Shown: positions 25,534-36,465, counted from the first letter of the stretch. The stretch: DNA of 64,000 nucleotides from Cupriavidus basilensis OR16 (GCF_000243095.1 NZ_AHJE01000114.1:1-64000); one strand, 5' to 3'. Made by a program: numbers and translations. Notes: generated from the sequence alone by a model not told the origin.

Positions 25534-26088
25534 GTGGAGATTCCGGCCTACTACATGCGTGGCGGTACCAGCAAAGGGGTCTTCCTCCTGGCTGACGACT
25601 TGCCCACCGATCCGAGCGACCGCGATGCCGTGCTGCTGCGCGTGACCGGCTCGCCCGATCCGCATCGCCGGCAGGGCGATGGCATGGGTGGCGGCACCGC
25701 CAGCACCAGCAATGTCGTGCTGGTACGTCCCTCGCAGCGTCCCGGTTGCGATGTGGATTGCCTGTTCGGCGCGGTGGCCATCGGCGAGCCGCGCATCGAC
25801 TGGACCGGCAACGGCGGCGACCTGCTGGCGGCGGCTGGGCCGTTCGCGATCTGGCGCGGTTTCGTGCCGGCGCGCGACAGCGTCACCACCGTGCGCATCT
25901 GGCTGCCGAACGTGGGCCAGGCCGTCGTTGCCCGCGTGCCCTGCCGCAATGGCCATCCGCTCGAGGATGGCGATGTTGCCGAGGACGGCTTGCCGTTCGC
26001 GGCGGCCGGGATCGTGCTCGACGACCTCGCGCCGGCCAGCGCGCGCCGCTTGATGACCGGCCTCGTGCACGTGCCAGAGCGATGTTGA
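25534..26088 (+). CDS. PrpF-like isomerase with large internal deletion
   Basis: This belongs to the PrpF family of DapF-fold isomerases, acting on aconitate-type or oxalomesaconate-type acids. The GTG start at 25534 gives VEIPAYYMRGGTSKGVFLLADDL, the family start. FGAVAIGEPRIDWTGNGGDL follows. After IVLDDLAPA the frame passes directly to SARRLMTGLVHVP, which looks like the family's last residues. About 200 of the usual 390 residues, including one catalytic half, would be gone at about 26035, with the frame kept. It is not in a propionate operon here. Confidence 0.72.
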   Translation: MEIPAYYMRGGTSKGVFLLADDLPTDPSDRDAVLLRVTGSPDPHRRQGDGMGGGTASTSNVVLVRPSQRPGCDVDCLFGAVAIGEPRIDWTGNGGDLLAAAGPFAIWRGFVPARDSVTTVRIWLPNVGQAVVARVPCRNGHPLEDGDVAEDGLPFAAAGIVLDDLAPASARRLMTGLVHVPERC

Positions 26089-26299
26089 TGGCAGGCGCCG
26101 CCTGTCCCGCCTATCCGACATGTCCAACATGTTCCACGGGACGGCCGGCGTCATTGCACCAATGTCCATGGCGGCAGCAGGGTAGCAAATCTCTTACACT
26201 CCCTGATCCCGTTTTCACCGGCCAATGACCATGCCGGCGATCGCGCCAGCCCTGACCCAGGGCGCGCGGCGCACGGCGTGGCAACACGACACGACCAAG

Positions 26300-27043
26300 A
26301 TGTTCACTCGCCTGAAGGAAGATATCGACGCCATCATGCGGCGCGACCCCGCCGCACGCAGCCGTCTGGAGGTGCTGACCTGCTATCCCGGCTTTCACGC
26401 CGTGGTATTCCATCGCTTCGCGCACGCCTGCTGGAATGCAGGATTCCATTGGCTGGGCCGCTGGATCTCGCACTGGGCGCGCTTTTTCACTGGTATCGAG
26501 ATCCACCCCGGTGCCAAGGTGGGGCGGCGTGTGTTCATCGATCACGGCATGGGCGTGGTGGTGGGCGAGACCGCCGAGATCGGCGACGACTGCACCATCT
26601 ACCAGGGTGTGACCTTGGGCGGGACTTCGCTCTACAAAGGGGTGAAGCGCCATCCCACGCTAGGTGCGAACGTGGTGGTGAGCGCTGGGGCCAAGGTGCT
26701 CGGCGGCTACACCATCGGCGACGGCGCGCGCATCGGCTCCAACGCCGTGGTGCTCAAGCCGGTGCCGCCGGGCGCCACCGCGGTCGGCATCCCGGCGCGC
26801 ATCATCCTGCCGGACGCGCCAAGCGGGCAGCAGGGTGCCAAGCAGGAGTTCTCGGCCTACGGCATCACGCCGAACGCCGATGACCCGGTCTCGCTGGCAC
26901 TCAAGAGCCTGATCGACAACGCCGCGCAGCAGCACGAGCGGCTGGAGACCGTGATGGCCGCGCTGGATCGGCTCGGCGAGCATCTCGAGAACACGCCGAA
27001 CGACCGCTTCGATGCGAGCGAGCTGCGCAAGCTGATGAAGTAG
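26300..27043 (+). CDS. cysE: serine O-acetyltransferase
   Basis: CysE makes O-acetylserine from serine and acetyl-CoA, the carbon skeleton for cysteine. The start MFTRLKEDIDAIMRRDPAARS is typical; the upstream ATG at 26225 would add 25 unrelated residues. A left-handed beta helix follows, with IHPGAKVGRRVFIDHGMGVVVGE, GVTLGGTSLYKGVKRHPT and GAKVLGGYTIG. Length is 247 residues. It is convergent with lpxH. Confidence 0.93.
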   Translation: MFTRLKEDIDAIMRRDPAARSRLEVLTCYPGFHAVVFHRFAHACWNAGFHWLGRWISHWARFFTGIEIHPGAKVGRRVFIDHGMGVVVGETAEIGDDCTIYQGVTLGGTSLYKGVKRHPTLGANVVVSAGAKVLGGYTIGDGARIGSNAVVLKPVPPGATAVGIPARIILPDAPSGQQGAKQEFSAYGITPNADDPVSLALKSLIDNAAQQHERLETVMAALDRLGEHLENTPNDRFDASELRKLMK

Positions 27044-27085
27044 GTTGATGCAGTAGGTTGATGCAGCGCAGAGGGGGATTCGGCG

Positions 27086-27874
27086 TCAGCCGACTTGAGG
27101 CAGCACGCTGAATCCGCTTGCGTCGAGTTGCAGCACGGCGGCGCGCGGCCGCTTGCCGTCGAGGTCCCAGTCGGTCAGCACCCAGCGCACGCCTTCCGGG
27201 CTTTCGTGCCGGGCGGGGCGGTGCGTATGGCCGTGCACCAGGGCCGGCGCATGGCTGGCACGCAATAGCGCGGCCACGGCTTGCGGCGTGGTGTCGCCGT
27301 AGTCGGGCGGCGCGTCGCGGCGGGCTTGCGTGCGGCCGGCCTCGCTGTCCGCGCGCAGGCGGCGTGCCACGCGCAGCCGCAGCGTCAAGGGCAGCGACAG
27401 GAACACGCGCTGGACCCAGCGTTTGCGGGTCCAGTGGCGAAACCGCATATAGCGTTCATCGTCGGTGCAAAGCATGTCGCCATGGCTGAGCACCACGCGC
27501 TGGCCGGCGCAGTCGATCACGGTGGGGTCGGGCAGCAAGATCGCGCCTGCGGCGCGCGCAAAGCGCTGCCCCAGCAGGAAGTCGCGGTTGCCGTGCATCA
27601 GGTAGACCTTGACGCCGCGCTGTGCAAGCTGGCGCAGCCTGGCGGCCACCTGCGCCGCGAAGGGGTTGTCGGTTTCTTCGTCGCCAACCCAGAATTCGAA
27701 AAAATCACCCAGGATGAACAGGGCGCGCGCCTCTTGCGCCGCGCGTTCGAGCACGTGCTCGAAGGACGCCAGCGTGCGCGGCATGCCGGGGGTGAGATGC
27801 AGGTCGGAAATGAACCACGCAGGCGCTGGCACCGCGAGGGCGCCGGCGCCCGGCGTGGATGGGGTCACAGTCAT
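27086..27874 (-). CDS. lpxH: UDP-2,3-diacylglucosamine diphosphatase
   Basis: LpxH hydrolyses UDP-2,3-diacylglucosamine to lipid X in lipid A synthesis at the inner membrane. All calcineurin-like metal motifs are present: FISDLHL, GDFFEFWVGDE, HGNRD, SHGDMLC and HGHTHRP. Length is 262 residues, with an N-terminal extension of about 18. It lies in a minus-strand block with two cyclophilins, a conserved arrangement in this group. The frame is intact. Confidence 0.94.
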   Translation of the reverse strand: MTVTPSTPGAGALAVPAPAWFISDLHLTPGMPRTLASFEHVLERAAQEARALFILGDFFEFWVGDEETDNPFAAQVAARLRQLAQRGVKVYLMHGNRDFLLGQRFARAAGAILLPDPTVIDCAGQRVVLSHGDMLCTDDERYMRFRHWTRKRWVQRVFLSLPLTLRLRVARRLRADSEAGRTQARRDAPPDYGDTTPQAVAALLRASHAPALVHGHTHRPARHESPEGVRWVLTDWDLDGKRPRAAVLQLDASGFSVLPQVG

Positions 27875-27957
27875 GCGGTTGGAAAGAGAAGCTGGCCTGA
27901 CGTCACGGTGTGACCCCGCGGGGCCTGGTGGAGCCTGCCCCGATGATGGCCAGTGGC

Positions 27958-28458
27958 TTATTCGACCACCACGGCCTTTTCGATGACCACGTCTTCGAGC
28001 GGCACGTCCTGGTGGAAGCCAGCGCTGCCGGTACGCACGCCCTTGATCTTCTCGACCACATCGGAGCCGTCGGTCACCTTGCCGAACACGGCGTAGCCGA
28101 AGCCCTGAGGGGTCGGCGAGGTGAAGTTCAGGAAGTCATTGTCGACCGCGTTGATGAAGAACTGCGCGGTGGCCGAGTGCGGTGCGTTGGTACGCGCCAT
28201 GGCAACCGTGTAGCGATCGTTCTTCAGGCCGTTGCCGGCTTCATTCTCGATCGGGGCATCGGTGCCCTTTTGCTTCATGCCGGGTTCGAAACCGCCGCCC
28301 TGGATCATGAAGTTCTTGATCACGCGGTGAAAAATGGTGTTGTCGTAGTGACCCTTGCGCACATACGACAGGAAGTTCTCAACCGACTTCGGTGCCTTTT
28401 CAGCGTCGAGTTCGATGGTGATGACACCCTGGTTGGTGTGGAGTTCTACCTTGGACAT
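27958..28458 (-). CDS. ppiB: cytoplasmic peptidyl-prolyl cis-trans isomerase B
   Basis: This 166-residue cyclophilin catalyses cis-trans isomerisation of X-Pro bonds. It starts MSKVELHTNQGVITIELD with no signal peptide, so it is cytoplasmic. The active-site strand FHRVIKNFMIQGGGFEPGM and the motif SATAQFFINAVDN are complete. The 84-base gap to lpxH and the 32-base gap from ppiA suggest co-transcription. Confidence 0.94.
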   Translation of the reverse strand: MSKVELHTNQGVITIELDAEKAPKSVENFLSYVRKGHYDNTIFHRVIKNFMIQGGGFEPGMKQKGTDAPIENEAGNGLKNDRYTVAMARTNAPHSATAQFFINAVDNDFLNFTSPTPQGFGYAVFGKVTDGSDVVEKIKGVRTGSAGFHQDVPLEDVVIEKAVVVE

Positions 28459-28490
28459 TTGCGTTCCTTTGTTCGGTGTTTGTTCGGCGG

Positions 28491-29075
28491 TTATTTGACG
28501 ACAGTTGCCGACTCGATCACGATCGGCGTGGCCGGCACATTACGCATCGGGCCATACGAGGTGGTGGGCGCGTTCTTCATCTTGTCGACGGTATCCATGC
28601 CTTCCACCACCTTGCCGAACACGGCATAGCCGTTACCGTCCGGCGACGGATAGTCGAGACTGGAATTATCCACCACATTGATGAAGAACTGGGCGGTGGC
28701 GGAGTTCGGATCGCTGGTGCGCGCCATGGCCACCGTGCCGGCCTTGTTCTTCAGCCCATTCTGGGCTTCCAGCGGGATCGCCGCGCGCGTGGGCTTTTGC
28801 TTCATGTCGCGGTCGAAGCCGCCGCCTTGCACCATGAAGCCGTTGATCACGCGGTGGAAGATGGTGCCGCTATAGAAGCCGCTCTTCACGTACTCCATGA
28901 AGTTCGCGACGGTCTTGGGCGCAGCGTCCGGATAGACCTCGAGCGTGAACTTGCCGGCGCTGGTGACGAACTGCACCCGTTCGGTTTTCGTCTGCTGTGC
29001 CTGCGCGGCCAGCGGCGAGAGCGCCATGGCGGCGGCGGCGATGCCGGCAAGGACTAGGCGACGCGAAAAGATCAT
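28491..29075 (-). CDS. ppiA: periplasmic peptidyl-prolyl cis-trans isomerase A
   Basis: This is a second cyclophilin of 194 residues. MIFSRRLVLAGIAAAAMALS with cleavage after AAQA marks a signal peptide, so it acts in the periplasm on exported proteins. Active-site elements FHRVINGFMVQGGGFD and SATAQFFINVVDN are intact. The start at 29075 is chosen because the signal peptide begins there. It is placed directly upstream of ppiB. Confidence 0.93.
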   Translation of the reverse strand: MIFSRRLVLAGIAAAAMALSPLAAQAQQTKTERVQFVTSAGKFTLEVYPDAAPKTVANFMEYVKSGFYSGTIFHRVINGFMVQGGGFDRDMKQKPTRAAIPLEAQNGLKNKAGTVAMARTSDPNSATAQFFINVVDNSSLDYPSPDGNGYAVFGKVVEGMDTVDKMKNAPTTSYGPMRNVPATPIVIESATVVK

Positions 29076-29145
29076 GCTTGACTCCGTGGATCGGGGAAAC
29101 GATAGGGCCGGGCAGGGTAGCGGCCCAGCCCGCTGGGCAAGGTAA

Positions 29146-29844
29146 CTAACGCTTGGGCGCGGCGGCCGGTTCGCTGGCGGCCGCGCCTGGCTTGCGGGTG
29201 CCGCCGGCCGGCGGCTGGGTGGCCCCGGCAGGTTGCAATTGCGTGAGGCCGGCAGCGGCGCCTGCTTGCTTGGGATCGCGGCGCAATGCGTCGCGGTAGG
29301 CATTCTCGGCCAGGCGGCGGTAGACGTCGCCAAGGTTGGCATAGCCCACGGCGAAATCGGGTTTGGCATCGAGCGCGATCAGCAATTCCGCCTCGGCGCG
29401 CTTCAGATCCCCGCGCTTGGCATACAGCAGCGCCAGGTTGTTGTGCGGTTCGGGCAACTCAGGGAAGTCCTGGGCCATGGATTGCAGCGCCGCGATGGCC
29501 TCGTCCTCGCGCCCGGCCTGGGCCAGGGCCCAGGCACGTTCGAAACGCGCCTGCGCGTTGCGCGGGTTGGTGGCCAGCACGCGGTCGAAGCGGTCGATTG
29601 CCTCGCCATATTGCTTCTTCGCCGCCGCCTTCTCGGCGTCCGCCATGCCGGGGTCGGCCGAGCGCACGCCGCCTGGCGTGGTGGCCGGCACCGCAAGCGA
29701 TAGCGGACCGTTCTGCGCGCGCGCAGGCCCCGCTACGGCAAGGAGGCCTGCCAGGATCGCCGCCAGGGCGAATGAGGCGGCCGCAATGCGTTGGCGCGCG
29801 GGCTGGGATGACACGGTTGCTATGGTGGGCAGGAACAGGCTCAT
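29146..29844 (-). CDS. exported TPR-repeat protein
   Basis: This protein has a signal peptide (MSLFLPTIATV, hydrophobic core AASFALAAILAGLLA, cleavage near GPARA-Q). It then carries about four tetratricopeptide repeats, such as EAIDRFDRVLATNPRNAQARF, EAIAALQSMAQDFPELPEPHN and AEAELLIALDAKPDFAVGY. A Pro/Ala-rich tail of about 35 residues follows. TPR proteins of this type scaffold protein assemblies in the periplasm. It is upstream of the two cyclophilins and divergent from cysS. Confidence 0.8.
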   Translation of the reverse strand: MSLFLPTIATVSSQPARQRIAAASFALAAILAGLLAVAGPARAQNGPLSLAVPATTPGGVRSADPGMADAEKAAAKKQYGEAIDRFDRVLATNPRNAQARFERAWALAQAGREDEAIAALQSMAQDFPELPEPHNNLALLYAKRGDLKRAEAELLIALDAKPDFAVGYANLGDVYRRLAENAYRDALRRDPKQAGAAAGLTQLQPAGATQPPAGGTRKPGAAASEPAAAPKR

Positions 29845-30098
29845 GTATGGGCGGTCCGTTATACTCCGCGGCATTCTAGCAAAGCGCGGCCATGCCGGCC
29901 CGGGTATCGGCGCGCCGGCCTGCGTTGGCCTGGCCCGAGCCGGCTTTTTCGTGGTGCGGTGCAAGGCGGGCGACGACCTGCCGCGCTCGGGCGCTTCCGG
30001 TAAGATATGGGTCGCGCCAGGCTTTGCGTTGGCGCAAGTTGCCGGTCTCGCGAATGGCGCGACAATGGCGCCAATCCCTCATCCATTCACCTCGTTTC

Positions 30099-31349
<1,251 letters not shown>

Positions 31350-31365
<16 letters not shown>

Positions 31366-32288
31366 ACGCTGCCGTGCGCAAGACGGCGACGCTCGCGGCG
31401 CCGTCCAAGACTGCTGCGACCACCAAGGCCAAGCCAGCGGCCAAGCCCCTGGCGCCCGTGAAGCCGCCAGCGAAGCAGCTCAAGGCAAGCTCGGCGGCGA
31501 AAGTCGCCAAGCCTGTGAAAGCGGCTGCCAAGGCTGCCGGCAAGTCACCTGGTCCGGTGCGCAAGGCGGACGGCAAGCCCGCCCTCAAGACTGGCGCGCG
31601 CGCGGCCAGGGCGCCCGTGCTGCCGGAAGCCGAGGCGTTGCCCCTGCCGGTGGAAACGGTGGTGGACGCCGTGCGTCCGGCCTACTGGGACGAGGCCTGC
31701 GCCGACCTGATGAAGCGCGACCGCATCCTGCGCAAGATGATCCCCACCTACGGCCCCGCGCACCTGATCTCTCGTGGCGACCCGTTCATCACGCTGGCCC
31801 GGTCCGTGGTCGGCCAGCAGATCTCGGTCAAGGCCGCGCAAACGGTCTGGGAGCGGCTGGTAGCGGTCTGTCCCAGGCTTACGCCGGCGCAGATGCTCAA
31901 GGCGGGCCATGACAACCTGGCCGCCTGCGGCCTGTCGCGCCGCAAGGCCGAATACATCGTCGACCTTGCCGAGCATTTCAAGGCGGGGCGCGTGCATGTC
32001 AATAGCTGGACCGAGATGGATGACGAAGCCGTCATCGCCGAGCTGACGCAGATCCGCGGCATTGGCCGCTGGACCGCCGAAATGTTCCTGATGTTCAACC
32101 TGATGCGGCCCAATGTGCTGCCGCTCGATGACGTCGGCCTGATCAACGCCATCTCGGCAAATTATTTCAGTGGCGAGCCCGTCACGCGCAGCGAAGCGCG
32201 CGAGGTGGCGGCCAACTGGGAGCCCTGGCGCACCGTCGCCACCTGGTACATGTGGCGCAGTCTTGATCCCTTGCCTGTGACGTATTAG
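31350..32288 (+). CDS. DNA-3-methyladenine glycosylase II (AlkA-like) with basic N-terminal tail
   Basis: This HhH-GPD base-excision glycosylase removes alkylated bases. The core lies in residues about 100-312: VGQQISVKAAQTVWERL, the helix-hairpin-helix LTQIRGIGRWTAEMFLMF and the catalytic aspartate region VLPLDDVGLINAI. The first about 95 residues are an Ala/Lys/Pro-rich tail (KPAAKPLAPVKPPAKQLK and similar), like a histone H1 tail, absent from E. coli AlkA. The start is GTG at 31350, or TTG at 31362 overlapping the cysS stop. Confidence 0.88.
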
Positions 32289-32340
32289 GCTGGAAGGCAG
32301 CAAAATTTGCATGGAAGTGCGCAAGACTGCATCCGCAGAC

Positions 32341-32371
32341 TTGCGGTTTAGTGGGCGAATTCCGGTAGAAT
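32341..32371 (+). promoter_or_regulatory. candidate sigma-70 promoter for accA
   Basis: TTGCGG (32341-32346) and TAGAAT (32366-32371) are separated by 19 bases, a little long. The -10 box ends 31 bases before the accA start. Confidence 0.4.
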
Positions 32372-32402
32372 GCGCTCCTTCACAGACAGGTACGCGAGTC
32401 TC

Positions 32403-33374
32403 ATGAAAACCACCTTCCTAGATTTTGAGCAGCCGATTGCCGAACTCGAGGCAAAGATCGAAGAACTGCGATTTGTGCAGGACGATTCGGCTGTCGATAT
32501 CTCCGAAGAGATTTCGCGGCTGGCCGGCAAGAGCCAGCAGCTGACCAAGGACATCTACGCCAACCTGACCCCGTGGCAGGTGGCGCAGATCGCCCGGCAC
32601 CCGCAGCGTCCTTACACGCTGGACTATGTGCGGGAGATCTTCACCGATTTCCACGAACTGCACGGCGACCGCGCCTTTGCCGATGATCTGTCGATCGTGG
32701 GCGGCCTGGCTCGCTTCAACGGGCAGGCGTGCATGGTGATGGGCCACCAGAAGGGCCGCGACACCAAGGAGCGCGCGCTGCGCAACTTCGGCATGTCCAA
32801 GCCCGAGGGCTATCGCAAGGCCAAGCGCCTGATGGAACTCGCCGACAAGTTCGGCCTGCCGATCTTCACGTTCGTCGACACCCCGGGCGCATTCCCCGGC
32901 ATCGACGCCGAAGAGCGCGGCCAGTCCGAAGCCATCGGCCACAATCTTTACGTCATGGCCGGCCTCAAGGTGCCCCTGATCGCCACCATCATCGGTGAGG
33001 GCGGCTCGGGCGGCGCACTGGCGATTGCCGTGGGCGACGTGGTGCAGATGCTGCAATTCGCCACCTACGCCGTGATCTCGCCTGAAGGCTGCGCGTCGAT
33101 CCTGTGGAAGACCGCCGAGAAGGCGCCGGAAGCTGCCGAAGCCCTCGGCCTGACCGCGCACCGCCTCAAGGCGCTCAGCCTGATCGACAAGATCGTCAGC
33201 GAGCCGCTGGGCGGCGCGCACCGCGACGTCAAGGGCATGGCTGCCATGCTCAAGCGTTCGCTGGCGGATTCGCTGCGCCAGTTCCAGGGCATGAGCGTGA
33301 AGGAGTTGCAGGCGCGCCGTCATGAGCGTCTGCTGGCCTATGGCAAGTTCAAGGAAACCGGCGCACCGGGCTGA
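32403..33374 (+). CDS. accA: acetyl-CoA carboxylase carboxyltransferase subunit alpha
   Basis: AccA forms the carboxyltransferase of acetyl-CoA carboxylase with AccD and makes malonyl-CoA for fatty acid synthesis. The 323-residue length is normal. FLDFEQPIAELEAKIEELR opens the protein, and the acyl-CoA-binding core has GRDTKERALRNFGM, FVDTPGAFPGIDAEERGQSE and GEGGSGGALAIAVGD. Gene order alkA-accA-tilS is usual in this group. Confidence 0.96.
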   Translation: MKTTFLDFEQPIAELEAKIEELRFVQDDSAVDISEEISRLAGKSQQLTKDIYANLTPWQVAQIARHPQRPYTLDYVREIFTDFHELHGDRAFADDLSIVGGLARFNGQACMVMGHQKGRDTKERALRNFGMSKPEGYRKAKRLMELADKFGLPIFTFVDTPGAFPGIDAEERGQSEAIGHNLYVMAGLKVPLIATIIGEGGSGGALAIAVGDVVQMLQFATYAVISPEGCASILWKTAEKAPEAAEALGLTAHRLKALSLIDKIVSEPLGGAHRDVKGMAAMLKRSLADSLRQFQGMSVKELQARRHERLLAYGKFKETGAPG

Positions 33375-34806
33375 CCCGTCCGCCGGCTTGACCGACAAGG
33401 TCGCACAGGCGCTACAGGCCGGTGCGGCCTTTGTTGTTTCTGGCGACGGCGCACGGGCGAGCACGGTGGCGGTGGCACTCTCCGGCGGACGCGATTCGGT
33501 CGCGCTGCTGCACGCGCTGCGCGCGGCGGTGGTAGCGTCGTCGTTGCCGTTGCGCGTGGTGGCGCTGCATGTGCATCATGGCCTGCAGGCCGAGGCGGAC
33601 CAGTGGGACGTGTTCTGCGCGACGCTGTGCGCCGACTGGCAACTGCCGTTTTACAGCCGGCGTGTCTCGGTCAGCCAGGGGCAGGGCGAAGGGCTGGAGG
33701 CGGCGGCGCGGCGCGCGCGATATGCTGCGCTCGAAGCCATGTGCGACGAGGCCGGGGCGGCGTTGCTGCTGTTTGCCCATCACCTGGACGACCAGGTCGA
33801 GACGGTGCTGCTGCGCCTGTTCCGCGGCGCCGGGCTGGCCGGGCTTGGCGGCATGCCGCGCCTGCGCAGGCTCGGGGCAAGGCAGCAGATCGTCTTGCTG
33901 CGTCCGTGGCTTGAGGTCGGTCGCGATGATATCGATGCGTATTGCGCAGTGAATGCGCTCCCCTGGATCGACGATCCTTCCAATGACGATTCCCGTTTTG
34001 CCCGCAACGCGCTGAGGCACCACATGCCCGCGCTGGCCGCGGCGTTTCCCGCGTTGCGTGCCAACGTGGCGCAAGCCGCCGCACACCTGGCGCAGGCCGG
34101 CGAATTGCTCGATGCGCTGGCTACGCGATGGATGGCGGGGCTGGTGCGCACGCCGCGCGATGCCAGCACGCTGGCTGAACTCGATCTTGCCGGGCTGCGC
34201 GCGCTGCCGCCGGCCGAGGCCGACGCCGTGCTGCGGCTGTGGCTGCGCGAGCTTGGCACGCAGGCCCCGTCCACCGCGCGGCTGTCCGCCATGCGCGCGC
34301 AACTGATCGAGCATGAGGGCGGCGAGCCTGCCATCCAGCACGAGACCCTGACGCTGCATCGCTTCAGGGGGCGTGTGCTGGCCCGCCGCGCGGGGCCTGC
34401 CATTGAGGCAGAAGACCTGGCGCTGCACTGGCAGGGCGAGGCACGCCTGGCCGTGCCTGCGTGGCATGGCGAGCTGCGCTTTACGCGCGACGATACCTTT
34501 GGCCTGCCGGAGGCAGCCCTGCGCCAGCGCCTGCGCCTCGCCGCGCGCCAAGGCGGCGAGCGTATCGTGCTGCGCCCGGGCGGGCCCGCGCGCGCGCTCA
34601 AGCAGGCCTACCAGGAGGCCGGTGTGCCGATGGCGCGGCGCGCGCGGCTGCCGCTGCTGTGGTCGGGCGATCAGCTCGTGTTCGCGGCTGGCCTGGGCAT
34701 GCACCGGCGCTGGCCCGATGCGCCGGCCGCGCCGCGCTGGCGTGTCGAATGGCTCGAGTGGGTCGAGCCGGTTGCGTCGCCCGGGCAGGGCGCAGCCATC
34801 GAATAA
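33340..34806 (+). CDS. tilS: tRNA(Ile)-lysidine synthase
   Basis: TilS converts C34 of the minor tRNA-Ile(CAU) to lysidine so that it reads AUA. The PP-loop signature VALSGGRDSVALLHAL (SGGxDS) is close to the N terminus, followed by ALHVHHGLQAEAD and LLLFAHHLDDQVETVLLRLF. The C-terminal substrate-binding domain ends with GERIVLRPGG and LPLLWSGDQLVF. The start is uncertain: ATG 33340 lies inside the accA end, and a TTG at 33388 is also possible. Confidence 0.92.
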   Translation: MASSRKPAHRADPSAGLTDKVAQALQAGAAFVVSGDGARASTVAVALSGGRDSVALLHALRAAVVASSLPLRVVALHVHHGLQAEADQWDVFCATLCADWQLPFYSRRVSVSQGQGEGLEAAARRARYAALEAMCDEAGAALLLFAHHLDDQVETVLLRLFRGAGLAGLGGMPRLRRLGARQQIVLLRPWLEVGRDDIDAYCAVNALPWIDDPSNDDSRFARNALRHHMPALAAAFPALRANVAQAAAHLAQAGELLDALATRWMAGLVRTPRDASTLAELDLAGLRALPPAEADAVLRLWLRELGTQAPSTARLSAMRAQLIEHEGGEPAIQHETLTLHRFRGRVLARRAGPAIEAEDLALHWQGEARLAVPAWHGELRFTRDDTFGLPEAALRQRLRLAARQGGERIVLRPGGPARALKQAYQEAGVPMARRARLPLLWSGDQLVFAAGLGMHRRWPDAPAAPRWRVEWLEWVEPVASPGQGAAIE

Positions 34807-34948
34807 GGCTCGGCAGGCCGCTTTCCGCTAGCGATAATCCTCGCGCGCCACTTGCCGCGGCCGTCGTTCGAGCCGCCCACGCCTTGCCTTGGGGCGCCCC
34901 TTCGTGTATTTTCAGAGGTTTTGCACAATCGCTGGTGTCGACAAACAG

Positions 34949-36199
34949 ATGGCTCTCATCGTTCACAAATACGGTGGCACTTCGATGGGTTCTCCGGAAC
35001 GCATCAAGAATGTCGCCAAGCGCGTTGCCAAATGGCATCGTGCAGGTCACCGCGTAGTCGTGGTGCCTTCGGCCATGTCAGGCGAGACCAATCGCCTGCT
35101 TGGCCTTGCCAAGGAAATTTCGGCGCAGCCGAGCCCGCGTGAGCTGGATATGCTGGCCGCCACCGGCGAGCAAGCCAGTTCCGCGCTGCTTGCCATCGCG
35201 CTGCAAGGCGAGGGCGTCGACGCGGTCAGCTACACCGGGTGGCAAGTGCCGGTGAAGACCGACTCGTCCCATACCAAAGCCCGCATCGAGTCCATCGATG
35301 ACGAGCGCATCCTGGCCGATCTCGACGCCGGGCGCGTGGTGGTGGTCACCGGCTTCCAGGGCATCGACGACAACGGCAACATCACCACGCTGGGCCGTGG
35401 TGGTTCCGACACCTCGGCCGTGGCCATCGCCGCGGCCATCGAGGCTGAGGAATGCCTGATCTACACCGACGTGGACGGGGTCTACACCACCGATCCGCGC
35501 GTGGTCGAAGACGCTCGCCGCCTGGACCAGATCACCTTCGAGGAAATGCTGGAAATGGCCAGCCTGGGCTCCAAGGTGCTGCAGATCCGTTCGGTGGAAT
35601 TCGCCGGCAAGTACCGCGTGAAGACCCGCGTGCTTTCGTCGCTCACCGACCCCCTGATGCCCCTCGAGCAAGAAATGCACTCGGGCACGCTGATCACTTT
35701 TGAGGAAAATTCTGAAATGGAAGCAGCCGTCATCTCCGGCATCGCCTTTGCCCGTGACGAGGCGAAGATCACCGTCCTGGGCGTGCCCGACAAGCCCGGC
35801 ATCGCATACCAGATCCTGGGCCCGGTGGCCGACGCCAATATCGACGTCGACATGATCATCCAGAACCAGTCCGTCGACGGCAAGACCGACTTCACCTTCA
35901 CCGTGCCGCGTGGCGAATACCAGCGCGCGCTCGCTATCCTCAACGATGGCGTGAAGGCCCATATCGGTGCCGCCAGCGTATCGGGCGATCCGAAGGTGTC
36001 GAAGGTCTCGGTAGTCGGCGTGGGCATGCGCTCGCACGTGGGCATCGCCAGCAAGATGTTCCGCACGCTGTCCGAAGAAGGCATCAACATTCAGATGATC
36101 TCCACGTCGGAAATCAAGATCTCGGTGCTGATCGACGAGAAGTACATGGAGCTCGCCGTGCGCGCGCTGCATAAGGTGTTCGAGCTGGATCAGGCGTGA
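34949..36199 (+). CDS. lysC: aspartate kinase
   Basis: LysC phosphorylates aspartate, the first step to lysine, methionine, threonine and diaminopimelate. The 416-residue protein starts MALIVHKYGGTSMGS. The catalytic part has GRGGSDTSAVAIAAAIEAEE and TDVDGVYTTDPR, and two ACT domains follow (VLGVPDKPGIAYQILGP and VVGVGMRSHVGIASKM) for end-product feedback. I looked for a lysine riboswitch upstream and saw none. dapA lies at 10 kb. Confidence 0.96.
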   Translation: MALIVHKYGGTSMGSPERIKNVAKRVAKWHRAGHRVVVVPSAMSGETNRLLGLAKEISAQPSPRELDMLAATGEQASSALLAIALQGEGVDAVSYTGWQVPVKTDSSHTKARIESIDDERILADLDAGRVVVVTGFQGIDDNGNITTLGRGGSDTSAVAIAAAIEAEECLIYTDVDGVYTTDPRVVEDARRLDQITFEEMLEMASLGSKVLQIRSVEFAGKYRVKTRVLSSLTDPLMPLEQEMHSGTLITFEENSEMEAAVISGIAFARDEAKITVLGVPDKPGIAYQILGPVADANIDVDMIIQNQSVDGKTDFTFTVPRGEYQRALAILNDGVKAHIGAASVSGDPKVSKVSVVGVGMRSHVGIASKMFRTLSEEGINIQMISTSEIKISVLIDEKYMELAVRALHKVFELDQA

Positions 36200-36277
36200 T
36201 CCATGAGGGGCGGGCCGCATGCGGCCTGCACTTCTAACGGGCAGTGAAAGTTTTTTCAATTAGTCATCGAATCACCG

Positions 36278-36306
36278 TTGACCAATTGAAATCCGACCGA
36301 TAGAAT
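36278..36306 (+). promoter_or_regulatory. sigma-70 promoter of tRNA-Ser
   Basis: TTGACC (36278-36283) and TAGAAT (36301-36306) are spaced by 17 bases, close to consensus. The tRNA begins 44 bases downstream. Confidence 0.75.
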
Positions 36307-36349
36307 ACGCGCTTCGTTGTGTGGCCTCCCTCACACAACGGCAGGTTTG

Positions 36350-36443
36350 GGAGACGTGGCCGAGAGGTCGAAGGCACTCCCCTGCTAAGGGAGCATCCGG
36401 GCCAAAACCTGGATCGAGGGTTCGAATCCCTCCGTCTCCGCCA
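36350..36443 (+). tRNA. tRNA-Ser(GCU)
   Basis: The 94-base sequence forms a cloverleaf with acceptor GGAGACG pairing with CGTCTCC, anticodon GCT in CTGCTAA, a long variable arm typical of serine tRNA, and GGTTCGAATCC in the T arm. The discriminator is G, as required for serine, and CCA is encoded at 36441-36443. It reads AGC and AGU codons. Confidence 0.97.
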
Positions 36444-36465
36444 CTACACATCGTATTGGCGGCGG

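Noticed and set aside
34807..34948. Possible lysine riboswitch before lysC
   Set aside because: The leader is only about 140 bases and shows no conserved five-helix structure.
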